Shown here one piece after another: positions 20,716 through 33,463 of a DNA stretch of 64,000 nucleotides. Origin of the DNA: Bolinopsis microptera. Lineage: Eukaryota; Ctenophora; Tentaculata; Lobata; Bolinopsidae. Position numbers and translations under genes: made by a program. The stretch covers positions 7,757,908 through 7,821,907 of the forward strand of contig NC_087082.1 in NCBI RefSeq assembly GCF_026151205.1. The letters are read 5' to 3'. The stretch's first letter is position 1. Each line of letters starts with the position of its first letter. The notes below the pieces were generated by a model. It saw only the letters and a list, made by a program, of their open reading frames with translations, made no database searches and had not been told where the DNA came from.

Positions 20716-22408
20716 TAATTAGACAAATTACTAAGGCTTCGGTTTAGAATAGGCACTGCAATTGATACCATCATCTTTAGTGGTTGTATCTTCAAAAGCA
20801 CTTATTAACTCGCCATTTCGGCAGGTTAGTTGGGTCCGTGATGATTCATAAGCAAAGATGTAAAGTTAATATTCAAAGCTGGTTTAATTAAATTCTTGTC
20901 AGTATCACTGAAACTGTTTCGATATACCTAACAGTAATAACTTGTGCTTTTGGTCAGATAGTTGCAGTTTCTAGAGCAGTTTCCATGTTTAACAACTGTC
21001 TCATTCTAATGCACTTCTCCACGTGTTACTGTTACTGTTACCACTGGTTACTGTTACAGTAGCAACACCGTAAATATTATCCGTTACTGTAGGTGCAAAC
21101 ATTCTCCTTGCAACACTAAAACAGTGCGAACTGAACGAGTTGTAGAGCATTTCATCAACTTCTGACACGGAGCACGGTTTGGTCCGTAATTAACTAGCTT
21201 GTCAGGATTCTTTTCTCACTTCTGTGCAATTTCACTTCCGTTCTACCATATGACTGTGGAGTTTCGGCAGTGAAGCTGGCAACGTTAATTGCACGGAATA
21301 TTGTCAAGGTTAAAACGGGGGCGCATGTTTAACGGCGCAGTTTAGAGTTGACGAGGCCAGGGAGGAGTACCCCGGTTTGTTGATCGTTGGCAGTTTGATC
21401 CTTGTTGTTACCATAAAGGAGGGTTGATTTGTAAATGACGCCTCATTGTTCGGAATGCTAAGGTCTTTACTCTTTAGTTACGTTAATTTGCCGAATTCTG
21501 AACTATCCTTCAGACGAATCCGATCTTTTATTTGTATATATATAATAATATATAAAAGTCTTTGATTTGTATGTCTTCGTTAAAAGTTTCGAGGTCTGGC
21601 AATAGCATGTACCGCTTGCTACAATTTTAACAGATATGTTCTTTGACCCAGCCGTGGTTGAATCATTTTTAGTATTTAGTAAACTAAAACCTTTGAGATG
21701 TCATCAATCGTCATGCATGATAGGTCTTTGCCATAATTCAGCGCGTTTCCAATATCGGATACCGCTACATGATTATCGTCCGTCCTATGTTGCAACAAAA
21801 TATAGTTCTTCAGTGTCTGTATCCTACTGAGTTCGGGGGGGGGGGGGGGGGGTGTCTCCGGAGGACTGTCTCGGTTGCCAGTCCTCAGACCCTGCGAGGA
21901 ATCTTTACAAACTATCAGCTATGTTAATGTATATAATCATTGTCAACAGTTTGTGCGACAATTGCAGGTTTGCCTCGTTTTCTGTATTGCTTCGTAGCTA
22001 GCTGGCGCTTATCCTAACTGTAGGTCGTTTGCCCCATCCAAAAGAACTTCAGAGTTTTAAATTAATCTATAGAAAAAAGTAAAAACACTGCCATATAACA
22101 AATTATTTGAGCTGGATTAAGGAGGGTAATACTGGTAAGAATGTGACCTGAATTGCAGGACCCACTGATATTAGTATCGATCATCCTCTTTTTGTCAGTT
22201 ATCTTTAATTTGCCTTACTCTACAATAACCACTGTTTAATTATGATGCTAAAACGTATCATAAATCTTAATCCAGCATCTGCATAGGGAAAATGCTCATT
22301 TTAGGCAAAGGAAACTGTCCAATGTTTCAATGTCACAACATCATATTCATGTTCTCAAATTATTTGTTATATAGTACTATAGTAGTGTTGAAAGTATTAA
22401 AATGAATA
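20716..22408. other. no gene recognised
   Basis: Unique-looking sequence with an 18-bp poly-G run at 21835-21852. The open frame 21636-21830 (plus, 64 residues) has no recognisable motif and ends just before the poly-G. Left unannotated. Confidence 0.4.
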
Positions 22409-22933
22409 TACCTTATCGGACATAATTGTCACGGATATTACTTTCACGCTGAAAACCTTAGCGTGAATAATTATGTCCGTGAAAATAATATCTGTGGCAT
22501 TAAGGTCCGTGAATAATAACGTCCGGTAATTATTTCCATTAAGTTTAGTGTGTGTGTCCCTACATATGCGTAGATATGTGTGTAGCCGATTACTATATTA
22601 GCTTATTAGACATTAGTATACTTGGACAAATATAATCACTCATCAGTCACATTCTAGAGTTCGGAAAAAGAGTAAAACAGTTATTAAAAAATCACTCCTC
22701 AGTCACATTCAGTCTGTATTCAATTTACATATTAACAGTAAGTTAAAGTACTTAAGTTATAACACCATGATCACTATGACTTTAATGCTCGAGTTCAGAA
22801 AAAGAGTAAAACACTTATTATGTATTTCACAATTTTTTGGACATTTTTGGGTGGTCATGAGCGTGAATAATTATGTCCGTGAAAAATTTGGTCCTTGAAA
22901 AACTTGGCCGTGACAATTATGTCCGATAAGGTA
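22409..22933. mobile_element. TACCTTATCGGAC-family TIR element, 525 bp
   Basis: Starts TACCTTATCGGACATAATTG and ends with the matching inverse CAATTATGTCCGATAAGGTA. Near both ends, motifs of the form GTGAATAATTATGTCCGTG repeat. No coding capacity. Related by its ends to elements at 5611, 24587 and 46805. Confidence 0.8.
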
Positions 22934-24586
22934 TGTAATATGTATTTTATATTAATTGCTTTAGAAAATAGAGGTCGAAAAATAACTCTAAACCGTTAAG
23001 AATTAGCAGTGTAATTATTGAAACAATTGTACGGACAGATTTGAAAATCTTCCAGGAACTGTGATCGACCCAAAATTAATTTGCTAATTATCAAATCCTC
23101 CAAGTGGAGGCCAAACCAAGCCTTAAATAGGATTGGAAGGAGATCTAAGTACCTTCCAGCTTTCATCCCCGTTAAAAATTATTTGTGCAACTTATAGGCT
23201 GACTCGGACATCAGTATAAGCGAGAGGCTGACTGAGTGTTGCTATGGTTACTGATCAGTATAAGTGTGAGGCTGAATGAGTGTTGCTATGGTCACTGATC
23301 AGTATAAGTGTGAGGCTGAATGAGTGTTGCTATGGTTACTGATCAGTATAAGTGACCAGCTTCTCTGGAGCTTCATCTGCAGAGAATCCCCGCAGAGTAA
23401 TACTAATAGCATGTCCTGTTATAACTCATCTGCAGTACTATGTTCTTGCTATATAAATATTAGTACTATGCTACTTTGTATGGTAGCTAGGCTTACCTAG
23501 GCTGTCAAACAAGTTGCAAAGCAGGAAATTACAAATAGCGGGACGCTGCATCAGGCATCCCGAGCTACTGGCCAGTGATTTAGTCTCATGGGAACCTTTA
23601 CATGGTAGAGCATAGCAAGGCCGACCGAGACAAAGCTATTTGGGTATGTTACTGAAGGAAGTTGGGACAAATTCTAAAGTCAAAGAGGAACTACGAATCC
23701 TGATGTGGGACATGGATGAATGGAGGGGGTTATCCGGCATAGATCGGACTTAGTTCCGACCTAGTAGTACTAGTTGTAGTGGTAGTGCAGTACTATCGGT
23801 AATACTACATCTTAATATTAAGCTATTATTTTTACTGGGGTCCTCAAGATCTTCGTCTTGGTTGACTGTGACCATAAAGGTGAAGGTGGCTGATTGTTAA
23901 CTTACCTGTTTTACAACAACTTACTGGCTACTTCGTGGTCCGTGTAGTTTTCCTAACAATAGGCTTCAGAAATTCAAGTGATGGATTACAGTTACGTTGT
24001 CATGTTTTGGATAACGAGATGCAGTACGTGCCGTCTGGCTAGCAGCAGCACCTCAGACCACGGCACGTAATCGTGTTACGTGATCGAACACATTGTTAGC
24101 TGTCTCCAAAGTAAGATAAAAATATTGTTTCAAGGTTCGTCTGAATTCCTGTTACTGCGGTGTCTTTAATTGTTCTATAATTGTTCTCTAATTGTTCTGT
24201 AATATTTTTATCAAAATACACGTCTTTAGTTTTACTTGGTTTTACTTCAATGTGGTATGTGGATTTGAAACTTTGCAAGAGCCAACACAGGACAAACAAA
24301 AATCTAAAGAAATTTAGTCATACAAGAAGTTTTTGGTCTGAGAGATCATCCCGAGATTAGTTTTCAGGGCTGCTTTGAAAAATAAAAGTAGGCTACCCCC
24401 CTCCCCTCACCCTCACCCTCTTTTCCACTTCCATTGACATATTGGAAGCCATCACATGTGTTGATATTAATCAGTTGAATTATGATTGTTTAAAAACATT
24501 CCTTGCAATTTTACGTTTTCACGAAAGAAGTAGCACAAGTATATGAAAAATATCATGGTTTCTTTTATTATCGTTGGCAGTTTGAA
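22934..24586. other. gene-free; 44-bp minisatellite
   Basis: About 3.5 units of a 44-bp repeat (containing GATCAGTATAAGTGTGAGGC) lie at 23200-23355. A hairpin with arms ACGTGCCG and CGGCACGT lies at about 24026-24069. No coding exon is recognised. Confidence 0.5.
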
Positions 24587-25388
24587 TACCTTATCGGACC
24601 TTATTTGAACGGACATTGGAGGTCCCAGCGTTCATCTTAATGTCCGTTCAAATAAATTCCGTCCGTTTAAGGTCCGTCCAAGTTAAAGTCTGTTAAATTT
24701 TTTTCCATTATTATTCCACTGCGAACTATAATGTCTAGGATATGATAACTTTTTAATTTCAGTAAATTTTAATTTCATTCATTGGAATAAACTATATAAT
24801 AAACTATATCATTGGATCAATGAACAACAAGTTATTACAGCTTTATAGAATTTAAATATTCTAAGTATCACATTATGACATGATCTCTTTCTTGATCTTC
24901 GGCTTCCTTATTCACTTCTTCGGAGTTACTATTTATATCTACCTCCACATCTTGTAAAAGTTTACACTGAAATGCAGGCCGGAATGAGGTGGTCTAGTAA
25001 AAAATGGTTTTCAAAAAGCAGGTATTACTGATGCATTAAGCATGGAATATGTAATGCACGATAACCCATTTGACTAAGATGACCTGTGATATGATCATCA
25101 AATTGAATCTGGTCATTATTCTGTTGTTTTTACACAACTTTCATAATCATAGACACCGATATATGACAGATATTTTGACATTTTTACTGCTTAACGACTG
25201 CTTTTTTGCTTATTGTATGACAAATTGATTTACAAATTATCTGCTAAAATTTTTTTTTAATATGAACAAATTTTGATTTTTTACGGTTTTTAGCATTTTT
25301 TGATGTCTTTGAGAGTTCATTTTAATGTCCGTTCATAATTATGTCCGTTCATTTAATGTCCGGTCAAATAAGGTCCGATAAAAAGGTA
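24587..25388. mobile_element. TACCTTATCGGAC-family TIR element, 802 bp
   Basis: Starts TACCTTATCGGACCTTATTT and ends AGGTCCGATAAAAAGGTA, the inverse with two inserted A. Internal motifs of the form AATGTCCGTTCA recur at both ends. Its right part matches, in inverse orientation, the left about 370 bp of the relic at 46805. Non-autonomous. Confidence 0.8.
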
Positions 25389-27051
25389 GTTTCTACTAAA
25401 GAATCGAATTATATTGTAAATAATTAAATATATAAAAATACCTAACTTCTCCTGCTTTTGCAATCTTATTGAAATAAAAAAGGCCTATTTTTTCAGTGCT
25501 TTGTTGTTTTTCACCTGGTCGTTGTTGCTGGCCCATTTATTTGCTATGATTATATTTGCAAAGTTATTTTTGTGCGATATTCTGAGTTGTTAGTGTTACC
25601 GTTGGTGCGCGGCGGTAAATTGATCAAGCAAATCGTCAACTACTTTGAACTTTGCATGAATCCCACTCATTTATGGAAAATATAGTCTGATGGCGGATAT
25701 ATAAATAGTTTGCTCTTTATTTCGGTTAAGTGATATTATACACAAATCTGTGTCAGCCCGCGTAGCCATAAGCAATAAGTATAGGGCTCCTTAGAAATAA
25801 AAATGATTTTCATAATCAATAATTAATATGAATATGATATGAGACGCCATCATAGATCGGGAAATTGAAATCGAGCGGCCGTCCATTTAAGAAATACGGC
25901 CGCATTTCTTGTTTACTTTGCTTCCACTGTATTAAGTTATTTAGGAATTAAAATCAAACTCTTTTGTCAATAACCAAACACAAGTAAATATTTTGTTCTA
26001 GCAGTTCATAAATCAATTTGCAATTTCATCCTTCCTACGTTTCTAAATTTACAGCATTTCCGAGTTTACTTAACTCGTTCCTGACGTCAAAGTCTTGACG
26101 TGAAATCGCAAAAATTTTGCACTTTAAAAATGAGTTGCTCATGCTGTACTGTCCTCAAGTTCAGTCGAACTTGGAGCCGATTTCAGATGGAACAAATACT
26201 TTGAACTAGAGTAATTTAAGTTTTCTTAATGATCTTTGTTTTTTGTCTTGTCTTTAGTCTGTATCTGAATTAAAATAGATCATCCTTCCAACGGGTAGTA
26301 GTTTTATACGTTTGTTGGCATTCGGTGCAAGTTGGTGCCCACACTTGCATTCCAAGATTTTTTAACATCTGAATTAAATCTGCCATCCATCAACTTCGAT
26401 TCACAATAGTGATCGGCTAATTTTTACGTAGTAACTGGAAAGCAGGACTATAACCTGTAATTTGATCACGTGGTGTTACGTCACTGTTTGATCACGTGGT
26501 ATGACGTCACGCATTCTGTAGCCTATACATACTGCTTAAGCTCAACCTCGCTTGTACAACTTTTAGCCCGACCAATTCGGTTGATATCCCCCTCCCACTC
26601 GTCTAGTGTATAAGTTTTTAGTTTAGCGCTAGTTCCAGCCGGGGCCAGGTGTTTTGAAACTTAAGCTAACCTATAAACCACCGCGCCTTTGTAAATTTAA
26701 TAATTGTACTCATTTCCACATCTCTATGAAAATAATGTTTTTTATGGTCTTCCTTGAGTTGATACTTTTAAGGAGGCAACATTGATTGTTACATATTATT
26801 AGTTCGTAGTAATGCTTTGTAATTATTTAGTATAGCTAGAGGACGAATATGAAATGTAGTGGAGGGAGTTTGCCCTAACCTAGCGAATATTTGTAGCACG
26901 CAGGAATTTTGTTTTCTAATTCTGTGACCAGCCGGTAACAACGTAAAACGAGGGTGAACTGGGACACTTTCCTGCAAAACTCATTCCAGCACTACATATC
27001 TTACCGTTTTAAAGTAGTCCTCGCGGCCTGCTACGGTTGTAGCAACGTTGA
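25389..27051. other. gene-free; paired E-box/CRE motif
   Basis: No exon is recognised. At 26463-26510 a motif GATCACGTGGT..TACGTCAC occurs twice in direct orientation (GATCACGTGGTGTTACGTCA, then GATCACGTGGTATGACGTCA), pairing a CACGTG E-box with a CRE-like site. A regulatory role is only a guess. Confidence 0.4.
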
Positions 27052-27422
27052 AGACCATTCATCTGTAGTCACCAGACTGGAGACCATTCATCTGTAGTCA
27101 TCAGACTGGAGACCAGTCATCTGTAGTCACCAGACTGGAGACCATTCATCTGTAGTCACCAGTCTGGAGACCAGTCATCTGTAGTCATCAGACTGGAGAC
27201 CAGTCATCTGATTTGTAGTCACCAGACTCGAGACCAGTCATCTGATTTGTAGTCACCAGACTGGAGACCAGTCATCTGATTTGTAGTCACCAGACTGGAG
27301 ACCAGTCATCTGATTTGTAGTCACCAGACTGGAGACCAGTCATCTGTAGTCACCAGACTGGAGACCAGTCATCTGTAGTCACCAGACTGGAGACCAGTCA
27401 CCTGATTTGTAGTCACCAGACG
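27052..27422. repeat. 29/34-bp minisatellite
   Basis: About 12 units containing GACTGGAGACCAGTCATCTG and TAGTCACCA. A 5-bp insertion (ATTTG) distinguishes a 34-bp from a 29-bp variant, and the two types are clustered. Each unit has an internal dyad (GACTGGAGACCAGTC) that could form a small hairpin. Confidence 0.95.
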
Positions 27423-28490
27423 TTACTCTGTTATTGGAGGGTTAAACTTAAAGGCATTTCACGCATTTCCGACATACCTGAGGCCGCATAGTTACAACCG
27501 TTACCCATACAAGCACAGGGGTTACCCATACAAGGGTTATAAGTTATTTTATAACTGCTTAGCGTAACCAGATCCATTAGCCTTACTATTATTATTATAA
27601 AGGAGCACTGATTAGCCTAACGTTTCCATCTCCATTCTCCCCCGAATATTTTAGAGCTATTCGCAGCCAGCCAACCCATTATTGGCTACCGAGGCGCTAT
27701 TTTTTTAACATCCTGGTCCGCTGTCCAGGTGTCAGCTCCTTCACGTCAGGTTCACTCCACCAGCCTCATTCCTCTGGTTCCCTTCACCGACCCAGCCCAA
27801 TTTAGCTGATTTATAGGACCTTATTGTGAGTAATAGTTGACACATGTTCTGTGGTATGTCGCTGAGTAGACCTCCTAATTCTACCAGGGCTACAGTGCCG
27901 TTATTCTAACATTGTTACTTACCACGAAATAGAGAACATTTACGAGGGCTATAACTTAACATAGTGCATTTTCAGTGCAGTCTACAATCTGCTAAGCTCT
28001 ATCCAGTAATTATCAGCATTAATCAAGTTTCATGCTATAATGTAGCGAGATCGTGTAGGTCAAGGTGATAAGAACACCTTGTCACCTTGTCACTTGTCAC
28101 GTGTCACCTTGTCACCATGAACGTGAACTAACTAACACATTGCCACATGGCTCTGTAAACTCCTGTATTTAGTTGTCTAAATTACCATGATAAGTCCCTC
28201 TTCAATCCTGGAATACTCGGAGACCTTGTTAAGACAGTCCCTGATGTGTCTTCATTACATTTCCTTGCTCACCTGGTAACCACGAGCCAGCTTGTACGGC
28301 AGTGTTTCGATATGCTAATTGTCGTGGATCATGTTTGTTGATTGATTCTACTTTATAAGTACACATTGTTTGACATGAGGTACTGAGCAGGGTCCAGACT
28401 CTACTCTGCTAATGATGGGCTCCAACCTTCATTCCTTGTTTATTATTGTATATTTTATTACTTTCTACCGACAAGGTGACATTTTGTACA
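27423..28490. other. no gene recognised
   Basis: Unique spacer. Short CACCTTGTCAC duplications occur near 28073-28120. No motif or element is identified. Confidence 0.35.
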
Positions 28491-28499
28491 GTAGGACAG

Positions 28500-29021
28500 G
28501 TTGTCGTAAATTTGAGGTTAACAATTATCTATTTTATCAGTTAACCTCACAAATAACCGGTTCTTAACATTTTGTTGCTCTCATCTTAAGTTTAACTTAT
28601 CCATGGGTACCAATTGTCGTCCAACGTCAACAAAACTATTATATGCCCTTTATTTTTTTGAAAAATTGAGGTTAACATATTTTCTTAAAAATCAGTCTTT
28701 TGGCTCTCCTGAAAACACTTTTAAAATCTATCTTCTCGTGACACGCACTCAATGTTAACCTCATATCTCAGCTTAGGAGCAAAATATCAAAAATCGCCTC
28801 ATATTTCTGTTGGTCAAGACCTTGACAAACACTTTTTCCAAGTAGTTACAAGGTCCCATGATGTAAACTGTAAAAGATGATAGATTTCTGCCAAAACCTT
28901 ATTTAAACTTAAAGTTTTCATCAACAATAGAATTACAGGTAAACCTCAAAATTTGACGCGCGATATCTACAGATGGGAAACTTTTTTCGTTGAGGACAAA
29001 AACACCCCCTGTGGCTTTAAC
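28500..29021. mobile_element. diverged copy of the TTAA element at 48604
   Basis: Shares several blocks in the same order with 48604-49443: TGAGGTTAAC near the left, TCTCCTGAAAAC, CGCACTCAATGTTAACCTCA, GAATTACAGGTAAACCTCAA and ACGCGCGATATCT, then a right end CCCCCTGTGGCTTTAA. The left border is uncertain. No coding capacity. Confidence 0.6.
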
Positions 29022-29392
29022 ACTGCATCGTGTATAGCAAAACAGATCGTCTATTGTAATAATGATTAGGGATAATGTTTCCAATTCGAATACCCACAAT
29101 ATATGGGTGCCAGATTAAGAGTCCAGAGCACGTGTGCTCTAGCATGGATGTTACTGGTTTCCCAAATCATTTAGTACATTCAAATCCTGTTTACTTGTGC
29201 CTGCCCTAACCAGTCTGGGCATTTTTCCAGACAAAATTATTTGTCACCATTGTTTTTATAATTGTTACATTTCTGTATAATTTTGTACTATCTGATGAAA
29301 TTTGAAACAATGAAGACTAGTGAAAGAATGTTGAAGTGTAATAAGTCACAATGAATACTAGTGGAATATTGGTACGCCGAATATTGAATACC

Positions 29393-29653
29393 GGACCATT
29401 GTGGACCATTGTGGACCATTGTGGACCATTGTGGACCATTGTGGACCATTGTGGACCATTGTGGACCATTGTGGACCATTGTGGACCATTGTGGACCATT
29501 GTGGACCATTGTGGACCATTGTGGACCATTGTGGACCATTGTGGACCATTGTGGACCATTGTGGACCATTGTGGACCATTGTGGATCATTGTGGACCATT
29601 GTGGACCATTGTGGACCATTGTGGACCATTGTGGACCATTGTGGACCATTGTG
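29393..29653. repeat. 10-bp satellite (GTGGACCATT), 26 units
   Basis: Near-perfect array with one variant unit (GTGGATCATT at 29581). It is open in many frames because the 10-bp unit lacks stops, producing artefactual peptides such as Met-Val-His-Asn-Gly-Pro-Gln-Trp repeats. Not a gene. Confidence 0.97.
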
Positions 29654-30318
29654 GCATAGTTGACGTATCATCGTGGACGTACTGTTAACTTGTATGGCTT
29701 TGCAATACCTGAATTGTCGTACTGAAACTCATTACCTTTCAGTATCTTAACAAGAATGTAATAATATTATCAGGAATGTAGTTACAATAAAAAAGATAAT
29801 TCTGCGTCAAGATTTTTTGTCCGTAAATATAATGTACAATTTAAGTCACTGTCAATTTTAAATGTTAGTCATTATTGAAAATTCCTTACATAAATTTGTA
29901 TCATCCGTAGGACGCTGAGGATATGGCTGATGGTAATTGGTAACGTGTCTTCCGTGGTAACCATAGTAATCTCTCTCTTTAATCTTATCTCTTTTAATCT
30001 TTTATCTCCTGTACACGTCACACTATTCGTTAATTTTCAGATGGGCCTTATTTGTTAAATTTTATGTTCATATTTGCTCCGATTTCGTTAAAAATTATTT
30101 TACAATGGATAAATATTTTACAGTTGTATATTTTGTTTGAAATAAATTTCGTCGTCAAATTTTTAATGTAAATATTGATCGTTATATTTGAATTAATACT
30201 ATTTCAGAATATGTATATGACGTAGAAATATCGATACGTTATTCAGCTCTTTATTTTCATTAGAATCTGTCTTCACTGAGTCTATCAGAAACAATCAGAA
30301 ATTTGAATGAAAGAACTA
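29654..30318. other. upstream of GPCR-B, no gene seen
   Basis: AT-rich. It should contain 5' untranslated sequence or promoter of GPCR-B, but no TATA box or start can be assigned with confidence. Confidence 0.4.
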
Positions 30319-30396
30319 TCATAGTAACACCATAGTAACACCATAGTAACACCATTGTAACACTATAGTAACACCATTGTAACACCATTGTAACAC
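30319..30396. repeat. 11-bp minisatellite just upstream of GPCR-B
   Basis: Seven units of ATAGTAACACC or ATTGTAACACC, ending 24 bp before the GPCR-B start codon. It is followed by a good acceptor (CTTCTCGTAG at about 30403-30412), so the array may be the end of a 5' UTR intron. Confidence 0.9.
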
Positions 30397-30419
30397 CTCC
30401 TCTTCTCGTAGGACAGGAT

Positions 30420-31772
30420 ATGGTTGGAGGTAACGTGTCGTTATTCTACGACTGCGAAGGCGGGGAGGAGCACCTAGACGAGTGTAACGAGGTCTACCTC
30501 CGCCTTACTCCCTACTCCATCTCCGTGATCCTGGCTGTTTGGCAAACGCTGCTTGTTGTCTTTGGTGTCTTGGGGAACAGTGTTGTGATCTTCGCAGGGA
30601 GCCAGTACTCTGCCTTTAACCTGGACAGTGTGACGGTGTTCTTTGTTCAGCAGCTGGCGGTGGCGGATCTGATCTACTCAGTGATCATCACGGCTCCCTG
30701 CGCTCTCACTCACATCATGAGAGGCTGGTTTCTGGGGTACTGGACATGTGTGGTGTACGGATACCTGGTCTCCTTCCTCAGTCCTGTGGGCTTCCTACTC
30801 ACTATGAGCATCTCCCTGCACAGGATTGCTAGATGTTATCGTCCTATGCAGATGAGCAAGTTTAAGAAGAAGCACGCTGTCATTAGTGTGATTGCTATAT
30901 GGATCGTCTCGTTCGTGGCTAATATCATGTTCATAGGACACGCCCCAGCCGGAACACTCCCCCAGTTTAACCCTTCCTTTCCACTCTGCTACTTCAATGT
31001 GGAGGATCCTGATTACCCACTACTTCTGAAAGTCCACCTGATCCTCTTCATGGGAACACCCTTCAACATCATTGTACTCACCAACCTTATGCTGCTGAGA
31101 TACTCCAAGCAAAAGACAAAGGACCTCAGAAAAGCCATCAAGGAGAAGAAAGAAACTGACTCCAAAAGAGGATTTAACACCATCTACTTGATCTCTGGCT
31201 TGCTTATCACTACCTGGACCCCCCTCATCACTATTGACTTTCTCAGATCTTTCTTCAGCGGCTTCATCCGTTCTCACCATTTCATGAGGTTTGCAGGTAA
31301 CGCGTTCCTGGTCAGCAGTTGTGGTAATCCTATTATATACTGCTTCGCCAACCCAAAGTTCAAAGCTTTCCTCATAAAGCTCATGTCCCGGTGTTACTCT
31401 AACGCTAGAAATTCGCTAATGGATAGCATCGGTGTTTCTTCTGTTACCGTACCCCGAGAAAAGGCAACCTCGCGATCCTGTATTTCCGAATCTAGAGGTC
31501 AAGGCAACAGGTCCTCTAAATCAAACTCAACTGCTTCTATGGGTATTCCTAGCAAACAGATGTCACCCAGGCGGAGTCTCAGCAAGCTTTCCACTGTCAA
31601 GGATTTGAGCGAGAGCAGTAATAAAAGTAAAACTTTCCGAGGTGATGCGAACGAGCGATCCTCATCTTCCATGTCTAAATCGGAGCAGAACTGCAAGCAA
31701 GTTGAGCCTGAAGCGTCTTCTCCTGAGCGACTGAACCTTGAAGACGACATCATTCAAGAAGTAGAAATTTAG
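30420..31772 (+). CDS. GPCR-B, class A (rhodopsin-like) receptor, single coding exon
   Basis: Seven-helix plasma-membrane receptor of 450 residues, orphan. Visible hallmarks: short N-terminus with one N-glycosylation sequon (NVS, residue 5), TM1 with VLGNSVVIF, TM2 with LAVADL, Cys at the start of TM3 (WTCVVYGY), SLHRIARCY in place of DRY, TM4 with AIWIVSF, ECL2 Cys (FPLCYF), TM5 with GTPFNIIV, TM6 with TTWTPL in place of CWxP, and TM7 with SSCGNPIIYCF (NPxxY intact). The C-terminal tail (about 115 residues) is rich in Ser and Lys and is probably a phosphorylation and arrestin region. A splice-acceptor-like CTTCTCGTAG lies just before the ATG, so a 5' UTR intron is likely. The NLDS border after TM1 and the HR motif are shared with GPCR-A, pointing to paralogy. 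Ligand unknown. Confidence 0.9.
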   Translation: MVGGNVSLFYDCEGGEEHLDECNEVYLRLTPYSISVILAVWQTLLVVFGVLGNSVVIFAGSQYSAFNLDSVTVFFVQQLAVADLIYSVIITAPCALTHIMRGWFLGYWTCVVYGYLVSFLSPVGFLLTMSISLHRIARCYRPMQMSKFKKKHAVISVIAIWIVSFVANIMFIGHAPAGTLPQFNPSFPLCYFNVEDPDYPLLLKVHLILFMGTPFNIIVLTNLMLLRYSKQKTKDLRKAIKEKKETDSKRGFNTIYLISGLLITTWTPLITIDFLRSFFSGFIRSHHFMRFAGNAFLVSSCGNPIIYCFANPKFKAFLIKLMSRCYSNARNSLMDSIGVSSVTVPREKATSRSCISESRGQGNRSSKSNSTASMGIPSKQMSPRRSLSKLSTVKDLSESSNKSKTFRGDANERSSSSMSKSEQNCKQVEPEASSPERLNLEDDIIQEVEI

Positions 31773-33463
31773 AACTAAGTGTATCTTAACCGTCACAGGC
31801 AACCCCCATCAAATGACTTTTATATGTCATCTTCAACAACATCAAGACATACCGTCAGTGTGGTAATTTAAACGGTAGTTTCCGTGAATGTGCTATAAGC
31901 TAACTTTGGCTCCAATAATCTATCATAAATCTGACAAAAATGCAGGTACTAACAATTTGCGATTTACTATTAAGAGTTCTTAGCTGAACATGTATGAGGC
32001 GGGAGCTAAAAATACCTGTAGATGTTACCAGCACTGCTCGTACAAGTACCAATTAGGTAAACTGCTGCTTAGTTTATTACTAAATTGATAACTGTTAGGA
32101 ACTGCGGGTACACCCACCAATGTATGTAACCTTATAGCAACAGCAGGACCGGAGTGAACTGTTATATTTAAATTTATAGATAAAGTTATAAGAATTAAAC
32201 TTGAAACTGTTTTCTTAATATAAGCCGCGCGTCAAGAGTGATTTGTAAACGAAATCTTGGTGCGAAGTTTGTCAACACTTTGATAACTTATTTAATGATA
32301 ACTATTTAAACCTTACCTTCATTAGTGTTTCGTATTTAAGCAAACACACAAAATTTCATAATTTCTTGGACGATTATCCATTATCCAACTTAAACTTTAA
32401 AAGTCTGGATGAATTATTGATTATATATATCAAATAATTCTCTTCTGATATAATGTAATGATCATATTATATCATTTTTATATCCAACCATTGTTTATCT
32501 GACTAAATCCCCACTTTAACAAAATAATTTATGGAGTTAAAATTTACAAGCGAGTCCTGGAGTCTGCAACTAATTGGAAGAGGCTTATCGAGCTCTGAAG
32601 ACTTACCTCCTTCTTTAAATACACAGTACTGGGAAATTATAAAGTATAACTAGAGTGGGAAATTATAAAGCACTGGGCTGGGAAATTATAATGGTATGAC
32701 TAGAGTGGGAAATTATATAGTACTGGGAAATTTTAGAATCATAATGAGAGACGTTTTAAATTTTGATCCGGTTCGAAACACAATTAAATCACATTACATT
32801 CAATTACACATAAAACAATTATATTGTCTAAGGGGATAAGATTATGTTTGCGTTTCATTGCTCAACAGCTGTTCGAAGGATCAAATTTAAGATTGTCTAA
32901 GGGGATAAAATGTTTACTCCTTTCGTTCTACCCCCGCGCTGTTTCAAAGGGACATACACCAGAACTGTTTAATGATTTGGCCGGGTATATGACCTTATAT
33001 TTGGAAAATACAGACATTTTTGAGAGAAAGCGCTTTCGAAAAATTCGCTTTTTGTTGTTTAAATTTGTTTAAAATTTGTGTGTAATGTGTATGTTTCCTT
33101 AAAATAAACTTTTGGTGAGTAACTATGTCCCTTTAAGATCGGGTTTCGTACGGTCTAGATAACTGGGTCAGATTATGCATGAGGTTGAGAATATGGTTGT
33201 TACTTAGCTACAATTAAGTTTATGATCTAGCGGGATGAACCTTGATGCAATGATAGGGGTTCGTTCAGCCTGGTTCACCAGATGTAATTATGCACCACAT
33301 CTCCTGGTATAACTACAACTCAATCTCAATATTAACGTCTTTCTGATGTGTTCCTGCGTATTGACGTCACTCTGACTACTTCATGGCAATTCCTTAGTTC
33401 CTGTAACCCAGGAAAGTGGTAGTGGTCTGTGTGTGAAAGTGATCACTGCTCACTTTCCCAGCT
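31773..33463. other. intergenic between GPCR-B and homeobox gene
   Basis: The GPCR-B 3' UTR should start here; no clear poly-A signal is chosen. At 32625-32750 a motif CTGGGAAATTATA is repeated about five times with spacers, and TTGTCTAAGGGGATAA occurs twice (32824 and 32895). The frame 32824-33072 has no recognised motif. Confidence 0.45.

Noticed and set aside
24026-24069. Possible pre-miRNA hairpin
   Set aside because: The stem is short and the loop large; no second line of evidence such as a conserved mature sequence.
27052-27422. CRISPR-like array with 29-bp repeats and internal dyad
   Set aside because: No spacers between units; the 5-bp length variation is a minisatellite variant.
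29351-29688. Tandem-repeat protein in the 10-bp array
   Set aside because: All frames of both strands are open in the same way; it is a satellite.
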